Counted from the first letter of the stretch, positions 1 to 9,678 are shown. The stretch: DNA of 64,000 bases from an uncultured Collinsella sp. (GCA_902493535.1 CABUQG010000006.1:11704-75703), one strand, 5' to 3'. Notes: generated by a model from the letters alone, not told the origin. Numbers and translations are program-made.

Positions 1-1698
1 CGCACCATCAAGGATGTGCCCATGCACCTTTCCGAGCCGGCGCTCGCCCACATGGGCGCCGACCGCGAGCGCACCATCGAGGTGCGTGGCGAGGTCTACA
101 TGCCCAAGGGCAGCTTTGTTCGTCTGAACGACGAGGCCGATGCCGAGGGCCGCGACCCCTTCGCCAACCCGCGCAACGCCGCCGCCGGCAGCCTGCGCCA
201 AAAGGACCCCAAGGTCACGGCGCGCCGCGACCTGGCCACCTTTATCTATGCCATCGCCGATACCGATCCGTTGCACGTCCACAGCCAGCGCGAGTTCCTC
301 GACTGGTTGCGCAACGCCGGCTTTAGCGTCAACCCCAACGTGGCTCGCTGCGCCACGCCGGCCGAGGTCCACGAGTTCTGTGCCCAGGCGCTCGAGCACC
401 GCGGTGACCTGGACTACGACATCGATGGCGTGGTCGTAAAGGTGGACAGCTTTCAGCAGCAGCTCGACCTGGGCTTTACCGCCCGCGCGCCGCGCTGGGC
501 CATTGCCTTTAAGTTTCCGCCCGAGGAAAAGCAGACCGTCCTGCGCGAAATCCGCATCCAGGTGGGCCGCACCGGTGTGCTCACGCCGGTCGCCGAGTTC
601 GACCCAGTGACGGTTGCCGGCTCCACCATCGCGCGCGCCACGCTGCACAACATCGACGAGATTCGCCGCAAAAACGTGCGCGAGGGCGACACTATCATCG
701 TGCACAAGGCAGGTGACGTAATCCCCGAGGTCGTGGGCCCGGTGCTCGACAAGCGCCCGGCCGATTCGGTCGACTGGCACATGCCCGAGGTCTGCCCCGT
801 GTGCGGTAGTCCCGTGGTCCACGAGGACGGCGAGGTGGCCTACCGCTGCGTCTCCATCGACTGCCCCGCCCAGCTCAAGGAGCGCCTGCTCCACTGGGTG
901 AGCCGCGGCTGCATGGACGTCGACGGCCTGGGCGACGAGATCGTCGACAAGATGATTGCCGCCGGGCTGATCCACGATGTCGCGGACTTCTACCAGCTCA
1001 CAGTCGACGACATCGCCGGCCTGGACACGGGGCGCACTTATGCCAGCTCCAACAGCAAAAAGGGCGTCAAGAAGGGCGATCCCATTCCGGTGGGCCTCAA
1101 GACGGCCGAGAAAATCATCGCCGAGCTCAACAAGTCCAAGAGCCAGCCGCTCGGTCGCGTGCTGTTTGCCCTGGGCATCCGCCACGTGGGCAAGAGCGTG
1201 GGCGAGGTCATCGCCGAGCGATTCCTGTCGATTGACAAGCTTATCTTGGCGAGCGAAGAGGACATCGCCGAGTGCGAGGGCATCGGTCCCAAGATTGCGG
1301 CGAGCGTCAAGCAGTTCCTGGCCGTGCCCGAGAACCTTGCCGTGCTGGAACGTCTGCGCCAGGCGGGCCTGTCGCTCGAGGTCGACCTTGGCGCCGCACA
1401 TGCACAGGCCGCAGCCGATGCCGGCGTGGCGGGCGAGCTCGCCGACGCGCAGCCGCTTGCGGGCCTGACCTTCGTGCTCACCGGCACGCTCGTCAATCGC
1501 ACCCGCGACGAGGCGGGCGCGGCGCTCAAGGTGCTCGGCGCTAAGGTTTCGGGCAGTGTTTCAAAGAAGACGAGCTATCTGGTCGCCGGTCCCAAAGCGG
1601 GCTCCAAGCTCACCAAAGCCGAGCAGCTGGGCGTACCCGTGCTGGATGAGGCGGTACTTGAACAGATTTTGGCGACGGGTAGGGTCCCGGAGGCATAA
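1..1698 (+). CDS. ligA: NAD-dependent DNA ligase LigA, 5' end cut by window
   Basis: NAD+-dependent DNA ligase, which seals nicks in replication and repair. The window starts inside the gene, so the NTase lysine (KxDG) is not seen. Visible in order: end of the adenylation domain with the family stretch FANPRNAAAGSLRQ, the OB fold, a four-cysteine zinc finger (CPVC ... C ... C, fragment residues about 265-288), helix-hairpin-helix repeats, and a C-terminal BRCT domain (from about residue 483, LAGLTFVLTGTLV ... TSYLVAG). The reading frame is open from base 1 to the TAA at 1696-1698. No downstream partner on this strand; the next gene is convergent. Confidence 0.97.
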   Translation, partial: RTIKDVPMHLSEPALAHMGADRERTIEVRGEVYMPKGSFVRLNDEADAEGRDPFANPRNAAAGSLRQKDPKVTARRDLATFIYAIADTDPLHVHSQREFLDWLRNAGFSVNPNVARCATPAEVHEFCAQALEHRGDLDYDIDGVVVKVDSFQQQLDLGFTARAPRWAIAFKFPPEEKQTVLREIRIQVGRTGVLTPVAEFDPVTVAGSTIARATLHNIDEIRRKNVREGDTIIVHKAGDVIPEVVGPVLDKRPADSVDWHMPEVCPVCGSPVVHEDGEVAYRCVSIDCPAQLKERLLHWVSRGCMDVDGLGDEIVDKMIAAGLIHDVADFYQLTVDDIAGLDTGRTYASSNSKKGVKKGDPIPVGLKTAEKIIAELNKSKSQPLGRVLFALGIRHVGKSVGEVIAERFLSIDKLILASEEDIAECEGIGPKIAASVKQFLAVPENLAVLERLRQAGLSLEVDLGAAHAQAAADAGVAGELADAQPLAGLTFVLTGTLVNRTRDEAGAALKVLGAKVSGSVSKKTSYLVAGPKAGSKLTKAEQLGVPVLDEAVLEQILATGRVPEA

Positions 1699-1733
1699 TG
1701 ATTTGTTGAGGAACTGCGCAGAGGCTCAGTTCC

Positions 1734-2132
1734 TCAACATCTCCTTATAGTGTTTGCCTGTTCAATTTCGATATCGTTTCCCTCGTATGATCCAGATGCG
1801 TCTACCGACTCAAAGCGTGAGTAGGAAACTCTTGTCCCAACTTTGATTTGGGAAAGCTTGTCTTTGATTCGGCCAGATGAGGGGAATGTAATCCGGGTTT
1901 GCTTTCCAGCGTCGGTGTAGCGGGGACTGTTGTCTGTTTGGATTACGAGTTCCGTTCCCTCAATAGAATGAACGCTGCCGGCTCCAAAGACAAGGTAATC
2001 ATCTCCTCCGCTATAGCGGGCTCTATCTGTGCATGAAGAAACGGATGCAAACATAGCGAAAATCACCAATATCGTAACCAGGGCAAAGGCCGTGGTGCCA
2101 TAGCATTTTGATGGTGCCATCCGGTCTACCAA
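1734..2132 (-). CDS. Predicted small lipoprotein, unknown function
   Basis: Not recognised. 132 residues if it starts at the TTG at 2132, which overlaps the end of the upstream protease gene and has a GGA eight bases before it; the ATG at 2120 is an alternative. The N-terminus has a hydrophobic stretch ending in VSSC, a plausible lipobox, followed by a hydrophilic domain of about 100 residues that looks like a beta-rich fold. The overlap with the secreted protease gene suggests one transcript and perhaps a joint role at the cell surface. Both genes are AT-richer than their neighbours, which suggests recent acquisition. Partner and function are inference only. Confidence 0.6.
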   Translation of the reverse strand: MVDRMAPSKCYGTTAFALVTILVIFAMFASVSSCTDRARYSGGDDYLVFGAGSVHSIEGTELVIQTDNSPRYTDAGKQTRITFPSSGRIKDKLSQIKVGTRVSYSRFESVDASGSYEGNDIEIEQANTIRRC

Positions 2133-3298
2133 AAGACTGTTCCGTTCAATTTGACCATATTGGGCGTTGCATAGTTAATCGCTCGGGGATAAGTGTTCCA
2201 TCCGTCGAATACTTCGAGCCACTGCAGTTCGATGCCAGAGCTTCCATTATGCCCAGTAAAATAGCCAGTTACCGTGACCGTATGACCTGATAGCTCGACG
2301 GATCCTTCACTGTTTCGGCTGTTGATCCACATATGATACAAGCCGATATTCCCTTGATCGATAGTTGCTCTGTACTGAGCGAATTGAGGCTGATAACCGA
2401 AAAATTGAGTATTAAGTGCTCTACCCTTTTGAGCGGCAAGACTTTTAAACGGAACAATTCCATCTGGGATGATCGTGCTTCCGTACTCGACGCCCTGATC
2501 ATTGGTCTTATACGTTGTTGTGCCAGTGACGTTCCATATTTCTTTATAATAATCGGGATTAAATTGATTAGCGTTTGAACTGGTGAGACCGTAATGCATT
2601 GATACAGCGTACAAGGCAGAAACGACGCATGCATACTTATTAGTGCGGGCTTCAACTAATGATTCCGAGACTCCTCGGAACGGTATTCCGTTTAAATCGT
2701 CTATTTGGAAATGCAACATCAAGTCATCTTCATTGATAATGACAGCATCCCATGAAGTTGGGTTATTGCTTTGAGGTGCTATACCCTTTTCGGTGACAAT
2801 CGGGACAGACCGTATATTGTTATAGTTGGTTACACAGTCTCTAGTTCCTGGCACCAAAGTTCCATATTCAATATCGTTGTACGAAATTAGTACTGTTGGG
2901 TTTGTGGCCTGTTGGCCGGAATAAGTTGAAATGACGTTTGATAGAGAAGCTGAAATCGGAAGAATGGTATCGCCGAGGGTTATCTCCTTCAGAAGCCCAG
3001 GATATGATGCGTCAAGTATTAAATAACCGTAAGGGCTTCCTTCCCTTGTGACACTGATTTCATAGCCACAGATAAGGCCGATTTGTTGGCATACGGGAAC
3101 GATTTGCTCGATCTCTAAGTTCGCGGATCCGTCGACGATGGGCAACAGGGAAAGCGCGTAGTCTTGTGCTAGGTCTGATGTAAAAGCGACGGATGAGTTT
3201 GAGTCGGCAGCGAATACTCTTGTTGGGCGTGACGCGGATAAGCCGATGATCGAGGCTAGGCCGAGAAGAAACGAGCGACGTGATTGAACTCTGGGCAT
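2126..3298 (-). CDS. Secreted papain-fold (C39/C10-like) cysteine protease
   Basis: 390 residues. The N-terminus SRRSFLLGLAS followed by a hydrophobic run and VFAA fits a twin-arginine signal peptide, so export is likely. Near residue 225 lies KYACVVSALYAVSMHYG, which resembles the nucleophile cysteine and helix of papain-fold peptidases (C10, C39). SGHTVTVTGYF near residue 337 supplies a histidine and FDGWN near 365 a candidate Asp/Asn. The first 170 residues may be a pro-region. The start is set by AGGAGACATT before ATG 3298. Codon use is AT-rich compared with ligA and the MATE gene. Family membership is inferred from motifs; exact clan and substrate are unknown. Confidence 0.6.
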   Translation of the reverse strand: MPRVQSRRSFLLGLASIIGLSASRPTRVFAADSNSSVAFTSDLAQDYALSLLPIVDGSANLEIEQIVPVCQQIGLICGYEISVTREGSPYGYLILDASYPGLLKEITLGDTILPISASLSNVISTYSGQQATNPTVLISYNDIEYGTLVPGTRDCVTNYNNIRSVPIVTEKGIAPQSNNPTSWDAVIINEDDLMLHFQIDDLNGIPFRGVSESLVEARTNKYACVVSALYAVSMHYGLTSSNANQFNPDYYKEIWNVTGTTTYKTNDQGVEYGSTIIPDGIVPFKSLAAQKGRALNTQFFGYQPQFAQYRATIDQGNIGLYHMWINSRNSEGSVELSGHTVTVTGYFTGHNGSSGIELQWLEVFDGWNTYPRAINYATPNMVKLNGTVFW

Positions 3299-3406
3299 AA
3301 TGTCTCCTGCCTATGGGGGGCAATATGCTGTCATTTTATTTGCTACAAAATACAATCTAATTCGGATTAAGGTAAATGGATGGAATTGCTCGATAAATGG
3401 TAGTGA

Positions 3407-4250
3407 TTAGCGGACCGGTATCGCGATCCTCGTCACATACGCTCCCGGGTCGTCGCTGATGATGTCGTCGATGAGGGCGATTTCGCGCGAGGGACCGGCG
3501 GGGGACAGGTCGCGCTCGTGCATGTAATCGAGTAAGCGCTCATAGCGCGGGGCCGCCTGACCGTGCGTGCCGCGGAAGCTGACCGTCAGACACCGCGCGG
3601 CGGGACGTACTTCGACATCGCCCAGGTAGGTAATCGTCCGTGTCATCCAGCAGCAGAAAGACTTCGTCGTAGCCGTCAAAGTCGCCGCCGGCCAGGCGCT
3701 CGGCGCTAATCCCGACGCCTAAGTTGCCCAGAAAAACAAAGGTCTCGTGCTGGCCCTTCTGCAGCTGACGAATCTGCCACTCCAGCGCATAGGCGTCGGT
3801 AGGGTTGACGCGTTCACGCAGCACAGCGCAGCGGAGCTCGGGCGCATCGATTGTGCAGATGGTATCGAGCTCGGTGTTCAGGGCATCATGCAGCAGCGCA
3901 AGCCGGTTATCGATCTTGCGCGACACGCGTTCAAGTTCACGGCGCTTGCGCTCGATGAGCTCCTGCTGCTGAGCTAGCTGCCGCTGCATGAGGTCCACAT
4001 CGCGCGTGGTCACAAACTCGCGGATTTGCGCCAACGGCAAGTCGAGAACACGCAGGTGGCTGATGGTGTTGAGGGTGGAGAGCTGCCGCGATCCGTAGTA
4101 GCGGTACCCACTCGTCGGATCGATGTGCGCCGGGTCCAGCAAGCCCATCTGCTCGTAATGGCGCAGCGTGCCCACACTCAGGTTAAACAGACGCGCCACC
4201 TCGCCAATTCGGAGCAGGCCCTCGGTATGTTCAGTTGGCGAGTCGGTCAC
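3407..4250 (-). pseudogene. MerR-family regulator with GyrI-like domain, broken by one frameshift
   Basis: Starts at GTG 4250 behind AAAGGAG. The first frame gives a MerR winged helix (LLRIGEVARLFNLSVGTLRHYE), a dimerisation coiled coil rich in Q, R and E, and the first half of a GyrI-like effector domain up to YDEVFLLLDD. The rest (TYLGDVEVRPAARCLTVSFRG to AIPVR) continues in another frame to a stop at 3407. The shift lies near 3635-3655; the in-frame product instead ends in an unrelated tail at 3540. It follows the MATE exporter by 53 bp on the same strand, so it probably once acted as a ligand-sensing regulator of that exporter. A sequencing error is possible; the gene is otherwise undamaged. 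Confidence 0.75.
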
Positions 4251-4303
4251 AGGACAGCTCCTTTCAATGGGGTCGGGGAGGGCGCCAGGCTCGCGTCGCC
4301 CCG

Positions 4304-5650
4304 CTACGCTACCAGCTTGTCAAAAGCCCCGCGCCGGTTGAGCACGGTAAACGCGACAACACAGATGACTGCCGACAAAATCGATCCGCACGGCGAAGCG
4401 ATGCCCATGGGAAACAACGTATCGGAATAGGCGTTCGACAGTAGCCACGCGCCCGGCACGCGAATGAGCGCCACGGCCAGCACGTTGTGCGCAAAGCCGA
4501 TGTAGCTCTTGCCGTATGCAGCGAAAAAGCCGCTAAAGCAAATGTGGATGCCGGCAAAAATCGCGTCGAAAATATAGCTGCGCATATAGCCGGTACCGGC
4601 CGCGACCACCGCGGGGTCCTTGGCAAAAAAGCCGATAAACGCCGGCGCCACCAGCCACATCAGCACCGTGATCAGGCAGCCGTACACTACCGAGATGGTC
4701 ATGGCGTCCTTGAGCACCCGACGCGCGCGGTCGCCCTTGCCCGCGCCGGCATTTTGCGCCGTGAGCGCGCTGACGGTGGCACCCATGGAACTCGGCACAA
4801 TGAACAAAAAGCTGATCATCTTTTCGACCAGGCCCACGGCGGCGGCGTCGACCAGGCCGCGATGGTTGGCAATGACGGTGATAAACATAAACGCCACCTG
4901 GATGCAGCCGTCCTGCACGGCCACGGGCACGCCGATCTTAAGAATGCTGCCGAGCACCTCGTGCTGGGGGCGCAGGTCGCTACGCTTAACGTGGATGTTC
5001 GTGCGACGGCTCTTGAGCCACACGAGCGCGAGGGCAACGCTGGCCGTCTGCGCGGTCACCGTGCCAAGCGCCGCGCCCACGGGGCCGAGCCCCATGTGGC
5101 CGATAAACAGAAAATCGAGTGCGATGTTGATGATGCATGCCACGCCAATCACGTACATAGGCGAGCGCGAATCGCCCAGGCCGCGAAAGATGGCCGAGAG
5201 GATGTTGTATGCGGCGATAAACGGAATGCCTACAAAGCAGATGCGCAGGTAGGCGGCAGTGCCTTCGACCGCTTCGGCCGGCGTGCCAATGAGCGCCACG
5301 ATCTGCGGGCACAGTGCGAGCAGGACAACGGCCAGCACCACCGAGACGCCCATAAAGAGCGTGATGGTGTTGCCGATGGCGGTCTCGGCGCGGTCGAAGC
5401 GGCGCGAGCCTACGGCGTGGCCGACGATGACCGTCGTTCCCATGGCCAGGCCCACGAGCGTCACGGTAATGATATAGAGCGTCTGCGCGCCATTGCCCAC
5501 GGCGGTGATGCCGGCAGCGCCGCTAAACTGCCCCATCATGTACAGGTCGGCCATGCCGTAGAGCATCTGCAAAAAGTACGAGAGCATATAGGGCAGGGCA
5601 AAGACGGCAATGGTCTTGAGGACATTGCCGCGTGTGAGGTCGTGTACCAT
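4304..5650 (-). CDS. MATE-family multidrug/Na+ antiporter
   Basis: 448 residues, 12 predicted membrane helices in two six-helix halves, as in MATE exporters (NorM/DinF superfamily), which pump cationic drugs or metabolites out using an ion gradient. Family traits seen: MVHDLTRGNVLKTIAVFALP at the start, YGMADLYMMGQFSG in helix 1-2, and the repeated segment GDSRSPMYVIG between halves. The N-terminal sequence matches the gut Firmicutes/Coriobacteria branch of MATE proteins. No clear Shine-Dalgarno before ATG 5650. It heads a two-gene unit with the MerR-type regulator. Substrate cannot be read from sequence. Confidence 0.92.
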   Translation of the reverse strand: MVHDLTRGNVLKTIAVFALPYMLSYFLQMLYGMADLYMMGQFSGAAGITAVGNGAQTLYIITVTLVGLAMGTTVIVGHAVGSRRFDRAETAIGNTITLFMGVSVVLAVVLLALCPQIVALIGTPAEAVEGTAAYLRICFVGIPFIAAYNILSAIFRGLGDSRSPMYVIGVACIINIALDFLFIGHMGLGPVGAALGTVTAQTASVALALVWLKSRRTNIHVKRSDLRPQHEVLGSILKIGVPVAVQDGCIQVAFMFITVIANHRGLVDAAAVGLVEKMISFLFIVPSSMGATVSALTAQNAGAGKGDRARRVLKDAMTISVVYGCLITVLMWLVAPAFIGFFAKDPAVVAAGTGYMRSYIFDAIFAGIHICFSGFFAAYGKSYIGFAHNVLAVALIRVPGAWLLSNAYSDTLFPMGIASPCGSILSAVICVVAFTVLNRRGAFDKLVA

Positions 5651-5839
5651 GGGTGGGGCTTTCTGGCCGGGTTTGTTTACGTACCAGTGTAGTGAAAACC
5701 CTATAACGATTGTAGAGTCAAGGTTTGTGATGACGCCGGAGCGAAAAAGTCTCGCGCACCATTATTCCGAGTGAATATGGACACACATCACGAGAACTCG
5801 TCGCCGGCGCTAACCTTGCAGAAAACGATTTCGGAATAC

Positions 5840-5869
5840 TTGACACCATTATTCGGCGCGCAATAATAC
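5840..5869 (+). promoter_or_regulatory. Candidate sigma-70 type promoter for the ABC exporter pair
   Basis: TTGACA at 5840-5845 is followed after 16-18 bases by AATAATAC (5862-5869), a near-consensus -10. The inverted repeat ATTATT (5848-5853) / AATAAT (5862-5867) overlaps the -10 and could be an operator. Start codon GTG 5909 lies about 35 bases downstream of the expected transcript start. Confidence 0.5.
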
Positions 5870-5908
5870 GTGCGTTTGCGAACAACGTTTGATGGGGGTT
5901 GAACCTGC

Positions 5909-7738
5909 GTGCGCAATCTCAAAATACTGTTTTCCTATCTAGGGACATACCGTCGCGATGCCATCCTCGGCGTGTTCTTTGTGTCGGTCGAGACGGTGCT
6001 CGAGCTGTTTATCCCGGTCATCATGGCCAACATCATCGATGTGGGCGTGCCTGCGGGTGATATCAACTACATGCTGCTGCAGGGCGCGTACATGTTGGTG
6101 TGCGCTGCGCTTTCGCTGGTACTGGGCTTGGGTTATGCCCGCACGTCCGCCCGCGTTGCCTCGGGCCTAGGCGCTAACCTGCGCGAGGCCGAGTACAAAA
6201 AGATTCAGACGCTCGCTTTTGGTAACCTGGACAACTACGACGCCAGCTCGCTCGTCACCCGCATGACCACGGACATCACCGTTATCCAAAATGCTGTGGG
6301 CAACGGCTTTCGCCCTATGGTGCGCGGCCCGGTGACGCTTATCGTCGGCCTTATCTACGCGCTGATGCTGTCGCGCCCGCTCGCCACCGTCTTTGCGATC
6401 ATCTTGCCCGTGCTGGCAATCGTACTGGGCGCCATCACCTATCGCGTCAGTCCGCTCTACCGCCAACTCCAGACCTCGATGGACCACCTCAACGGCGTGG
6501 TACAGGAGGACCTCACCGCCGTGCGTGCCGTCAAGGCCTACGTTCGTACCGAGCACGAGGGGGCCAAGTTCGACACCGTCAATACCGAGCTCGCCGGCAC
6601 GGCGACCAAGACCTTCGGCACCGCCGTGCTCAACCTGCCGGTGTTTCAGCTGTCGATGTACGTGGCTGCGCTCTCCATCCTGTGGATTGGCGGCCGCATG
6701 ATTCTCGCCGGCAAGCTGGGCGTGGGCTCGCTCACGGGCTTTATGAGCTACGTGCTGCTGATCATGAACTCGCTTATGATGATTTCCAATGTGTTTTTGC
6801 TGCTCACGCGCGCTCTCACGAGTGTGGGCCGTATCGCCGAGGTGCTCGATGAGGAGCCCTTTATCGCCAACCCCGCGGGAGACCTCGCGATTGCGGCGCC
6901 AGCGGACGGCAGTATCGAGTTTCGCGACGTTTCCTTTAAATACCGCGCGGATGCAGCCGAGGATGTGCTCGAGCATATCGACCTTCGCATCGAGAGCGGC
7001 TCGACGGTGGGCATCCTCGGCGGCACGGGCTCGGGCAAGAGCTCACTTGTGCAGCTGATTGCGCGCCTGTACGACGCTACCGAGGGCGCCGTGCTTGTGG
7101 GCGGACGTGACGTGCGTGACTACGACCTCGCGACCCTACGCGACGCCGTGGGCATTGTGCTGCAAAAGAACGTGCTGTTTACGGGCACCGTGCGCGAGAA
7201 TCTGCAGTGGGGCAATCCGCAGGCGTCGGACGATGAGCTCCTCGCGGCTTGCCGCGCGGCGTGCGTGGACGAGTTCCTTGATCGCATCGGCGGGCTGGAC
7301 GGCGAGTTGGGCCAAGGCGGCGCCGGTGTCTCGGGTGGCCAGAAGCAACGCCTGTGCATCGCGCGCACGCTGCTCAAGCATCCGCGCGTGCTCATTTTTG
7401 ATGACTCCACCAGCGCGGTCGATATGGCGACCGACGCTAAGATTCGCGAGCACATCGCTCGGATCCCCGATACGACCGTGCTCATCATCGCCCAGCGCAT
7501 CGCGAGCGTCATGGATGCCGATCGCATTGTGGTGTTGGACGACGGTCGTGTCCACGGCGTGGGTACGCACGAGGAACTGCTGGCGGGAGACAACATCTAC
7601 CAGGAGATTTACGCCTCGCAGATGGAGTTTGCGGGGAACGCGGACGCCGGCGACGGCAGCGACGATGGCTGCGCGAATGGTCCGTTTTCCTCCGTCGCAT
7701 GCGGATCACCCTTGGAAGGGGGTGAGCGCCGTGCCTAA
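5909..7738 (+). CDS. ABC exporter half-transporter, degenerate-site subunit
   Basis: 609 residues: six-helix type-IV ABC exporter membrane domain (residues about 1-310) fused to an ATPase domain. Walker A GGTGSGKSS (about 370-378), signature VSGGQKQR (about 474), and Walker B VLIFDDSTSAVD (about 494-505) are visible. The residue after the Walker B aspartate is Asp instead of the catalytic Glu, the hallmark of the degenerate site in heterodimeric exporters such as BmrCD or TM287/288. The next gene carries the canonical partner and overlaps by 8 bp, so the two very likely form a heterodimer exporting drugs, lipids or peptides. Starts at GTG with GGGGG upstream. Confidence 0.93.
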   Translation: MRNLKILFSYLGTYRRDAILGVFFVSVETVLELFIPVIMANIIDVGVPAGDINYMLLQGAYMLVCAALSLVLGLGYARTSARVASGLGANLREAEYKKIQTLAFGNLDNYDASSLVTRMTTDITVIQNAVGNGFRPMVRGPVTLIVGLIYALMLSRPLATVFAIILPVLAIVLGAITYRVSPLYRQLQTSMDHLNGVVQEDLTAVRAVKAYVRTEHEGAKFDTVNTELAGTATKTFGTAVLNLPVFQLSMYVAALSILWIGGRMILAGKLGVGSLTGFMSYVLLIMNSLMMISNVFLLLTRALTSVGRIAEVLDEEPFIANPAGDLAIAAPADGSIEFRDVSFKYRADAAEDVLEHIDLRIESGSTVGILGGTGSGKSSLVQLIARLYDATEGAVLVGGRDVRDYDLATLRDAVGIVLQKNVLFTGTVRENLQWGNPQASDDELLAACRAACVDEFLDRIGGLDGELGQGGAGVSGGQKQRLCIARTLLKHPRVLIFDDSTSAVDMATDAKIREHIARIPDTTVLIIAQRIASVMDADRIVVLDDGRVHGVGTHEELLAGDNIYQEIYASQMEFAGNADAGDGSDDGCANGPFSSVACGSPLEGGERRA

Positions 7739-9629
7739 GACCGCAGCCCAAGCACGCCCGGCCGACCTCAAGCGCACCGTGCGCCGCTTGCTCTCCTACA
7801 TGGGGCATGCCAAGTTCTCGTTGCTCGCGGTGGGCGTGCTCGCCTCCGTTGCCGCCATCGCGAGCCTCGCCGGCACCTACATGGTGCGCCCCATCGTTAA
7901 CGGTTTGGCCACGGGCGGGGAGGAACTGCTCGCCAAGCAGGTCATCCTGACGGCGATCATCTACGCCGCGGGCGTGCTTTCGGCCCTGGGCTACTCACAG
8001 ATCATGGTGCGCGCGGCCCAACACGTGGTGTCCGATATTCGCCGCGACCTGTTCGCGCACATCCAGACGCTGCCGCTCAGTTATTTTGACAGCACGCGCT
8101 CGGGCGACATCATGAGTTTTTTCACCAACGACGTCGACACCGTCTCCGAGGCGCTTAACAACAGCTTTGCCAACGTGATTCAGGCCGCCATTCAGGTTGT
8201 GGGCACCACGGCCATGCTCATCATCCTTAACTGGCAGCTCACGATTATCACACTCGTGTGCGATGCGGCCATTGTGCTGTATGCGCGCTACTCGGGCGCG
8301 CGTTCTAAGCGTTTCTTTGCCGCCCAGCAGGCATCGCTTGGCGACCTGGACGGATATATCGAAGAGATGGTCTCGGGCCAAAAGGTCATCAAGGTCTTTA
8401 ACCGCGAGGCAGCGAATGTCGCCGGCTTCACCTGCCGCAACGACGAGCTTCGCCGCACCGGCACCGCCGCCGTGAGCTATGCTAACTCCATGGTGCCCAT
8501 GACCGTCGTGATTGGCTACGTCAACTATGCCATCGTCGCCGTGGCGGGCGGCATGCTCTGCATCAAGGGCCTGGCCGATGTGGGCGCGCTTGCAAGCTAC
8601 CTGGTCTTCGTTCGCCAGGCGGCCATGCCCATCAACCAGTTTACGCAGCTGGGCAACTTCTTGCTCAATGCGTTGGCCGGTGCCGAGCGCCTGTTTGCGG
8701 CTATGGACCTTAAGCCCGAGGTGGACGAGGGCTGCGTGGAGCTGGTGCAGACGGGCGACGCCGCGTGGGCGTGGAAGATTCCCGAGGGCCAGGGCGTGGG
8801 CGCGTACGGGCACTTGCATGACGTGGCAGCCGTTGATGAGTCGGGCCGCGCGGTGGCCGCCGACGGCACCGAGCTCACGTGCGGCTTGGTCCCGCTTGCC
8901 GGCGACGTGCGCTTCCATGCCGTGGACTTTTCCTACGTGCCGGGCACCCGTGTGCTCACGGATCTCAACCTGTTTGCCAAGCCAGGGCAAAAGATCGCGT
9001 TTGTGGGCTCGACGGGCGCCGGAAAGACGACCATCACCAACCTCATCAACCGCTTCTACGAGGTCGATGACGGCGAGATCACGTACGACGGCATCGACGT
9101 CAAGCACATTGCCAAGGCCAGCCTGCGCGGGTCGCTCGGCATTGTGCTGCAGGACACGCACCTGTTTAGCGGCACCATTGCGCAGAACATCCGCTTTGGC
9201 AAGCTCGACGCGACCGACGAGGGGGTGCGCGCCGCTGCCGAGGCCGCCTGCGCCGATTCGTTTATCCGCCGCCTGCCGCGGGGCTACGACACACCGGTCA
9301 CGGCCGACGGCGCCAACCTGTCGCAGGGTCAGCGTCAGCTGCTCGCCATCGCGCGCGTGGCCGTCGCCGATCCGCCGGTGCTCATCCTGGACGAGGCCAC
9401 GAGCTCCATTGACACGCGTACCGAAAAGCTCATCGAGCGCGGTATGGACCGCATCATGCGCGGACGCACCACGTTTATGATCGCGCATCGCCTGTCCACC
9501 GTCCGCGACGCCGACGCCATCATGGTCCTCGAACACGGCCGCATCATCGAGCGCGGCACGCACGAAGAGCTGCTCGCCCAGCACGGCGAGTACTGGCAGC
9601 TGGCGCATGGCTTAAAAGAGCTGGATTAA
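7731..9629 (+). CDS. ABC exporter half-transporter, catalytic subunit with extra linker
   Basis: 632 residues from GTG 7731, chosen because GGAAGGGG lies nine bases upstream; GTG 7722 is the alternative. N-terminal six-helix domain, then Walker A GSTGAGKTT (about 426-434), signature LSQGQRQ (about 529) and Walker B VLILDEATSSID with the catalytic Glu. It therefore complements the Asp-bearing partner encoded just upstream. Unusual: between membrane domain and ATPase domain (about residues 327-395) sits an insert with ELVQTGDAAWAWKIPEGQG and VDESGRAVAADG that is not part of either fold. The membrane domain is shared in style with lipid/multidrug exporters (MsbA-like); substrate unknown. Confidence 0.93.
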   Translation: MPKTAAQARPADLKRTVRRLLSYMGHAKFSLLAVGVLASVAAIASLAGTYMVRPIVNGLATGGEELLAKQVILTAIIYAAGVLSALGYSQIMVRAAQHVVSDIRRDLFAHIQTLPLSYFDSTRSGDIMSFFTNDVDTVSEALNNSFANVIQAAIQVVGTTAMLIILNWQLTIITLVCDAAIVLYARYSGARSKRFFAAQQASLGDLDGYIEEMVSGQKVIKVFNREAANVAGFTCRNDELRRTGTAAVSYANSMVPMTVVIGYVNYAIVAVAGGMLCIKGLADVGALASYLVFVRQAAMPINQFTQLGNFLLNALAGAERLFAAMDLKPEVDEGCVELVQTGDAAWAWKIPEGQGVGAYGHLHDVAAVDESGRAVAADGTELTCGLVPLAGDVRFHAVDFSYVPGTRVLTDLNLFAKPGQKIAFVGSTGAGKTTITNLINRFYEVDDGEITYDGIDVKHIAKASLRGSLGIVLQDTHLFSGTIAQNIRFGKLDATDEGVRAAAEAACADSFIRRLPRGYDTPVTADGANLSQGQRQLLAIARVAVADPPVLILDEATSSIDTRTEKLIERGMDRIMRGRTTFMIAHRLSTVRDADAIMVLEHGRIIERGTHEELLAQHGEYWQLAHGLKELD

Positions 9630-9678
9630 CCCGTTCGAGCACGATGCTTTGACCCCTCCGTGCCCCTCACTTCGCCTC

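Noticed and set aside
4487..5692. Long open frame on the plus strand opposite the MATE gene
   Set aside because: Product is His/Arg/Ala-rich without domains and is an antisense shadow in high-GC DNA; the MATE protein on the other strand is unmistakable.
7059..7730. N-terminal extension of the second ABC subunit
   Set aside because: These codons overlap the ATPase domain of the first subunit in another frame and are Arg/Ser-rich; the real start has a ribosome site at 7731.
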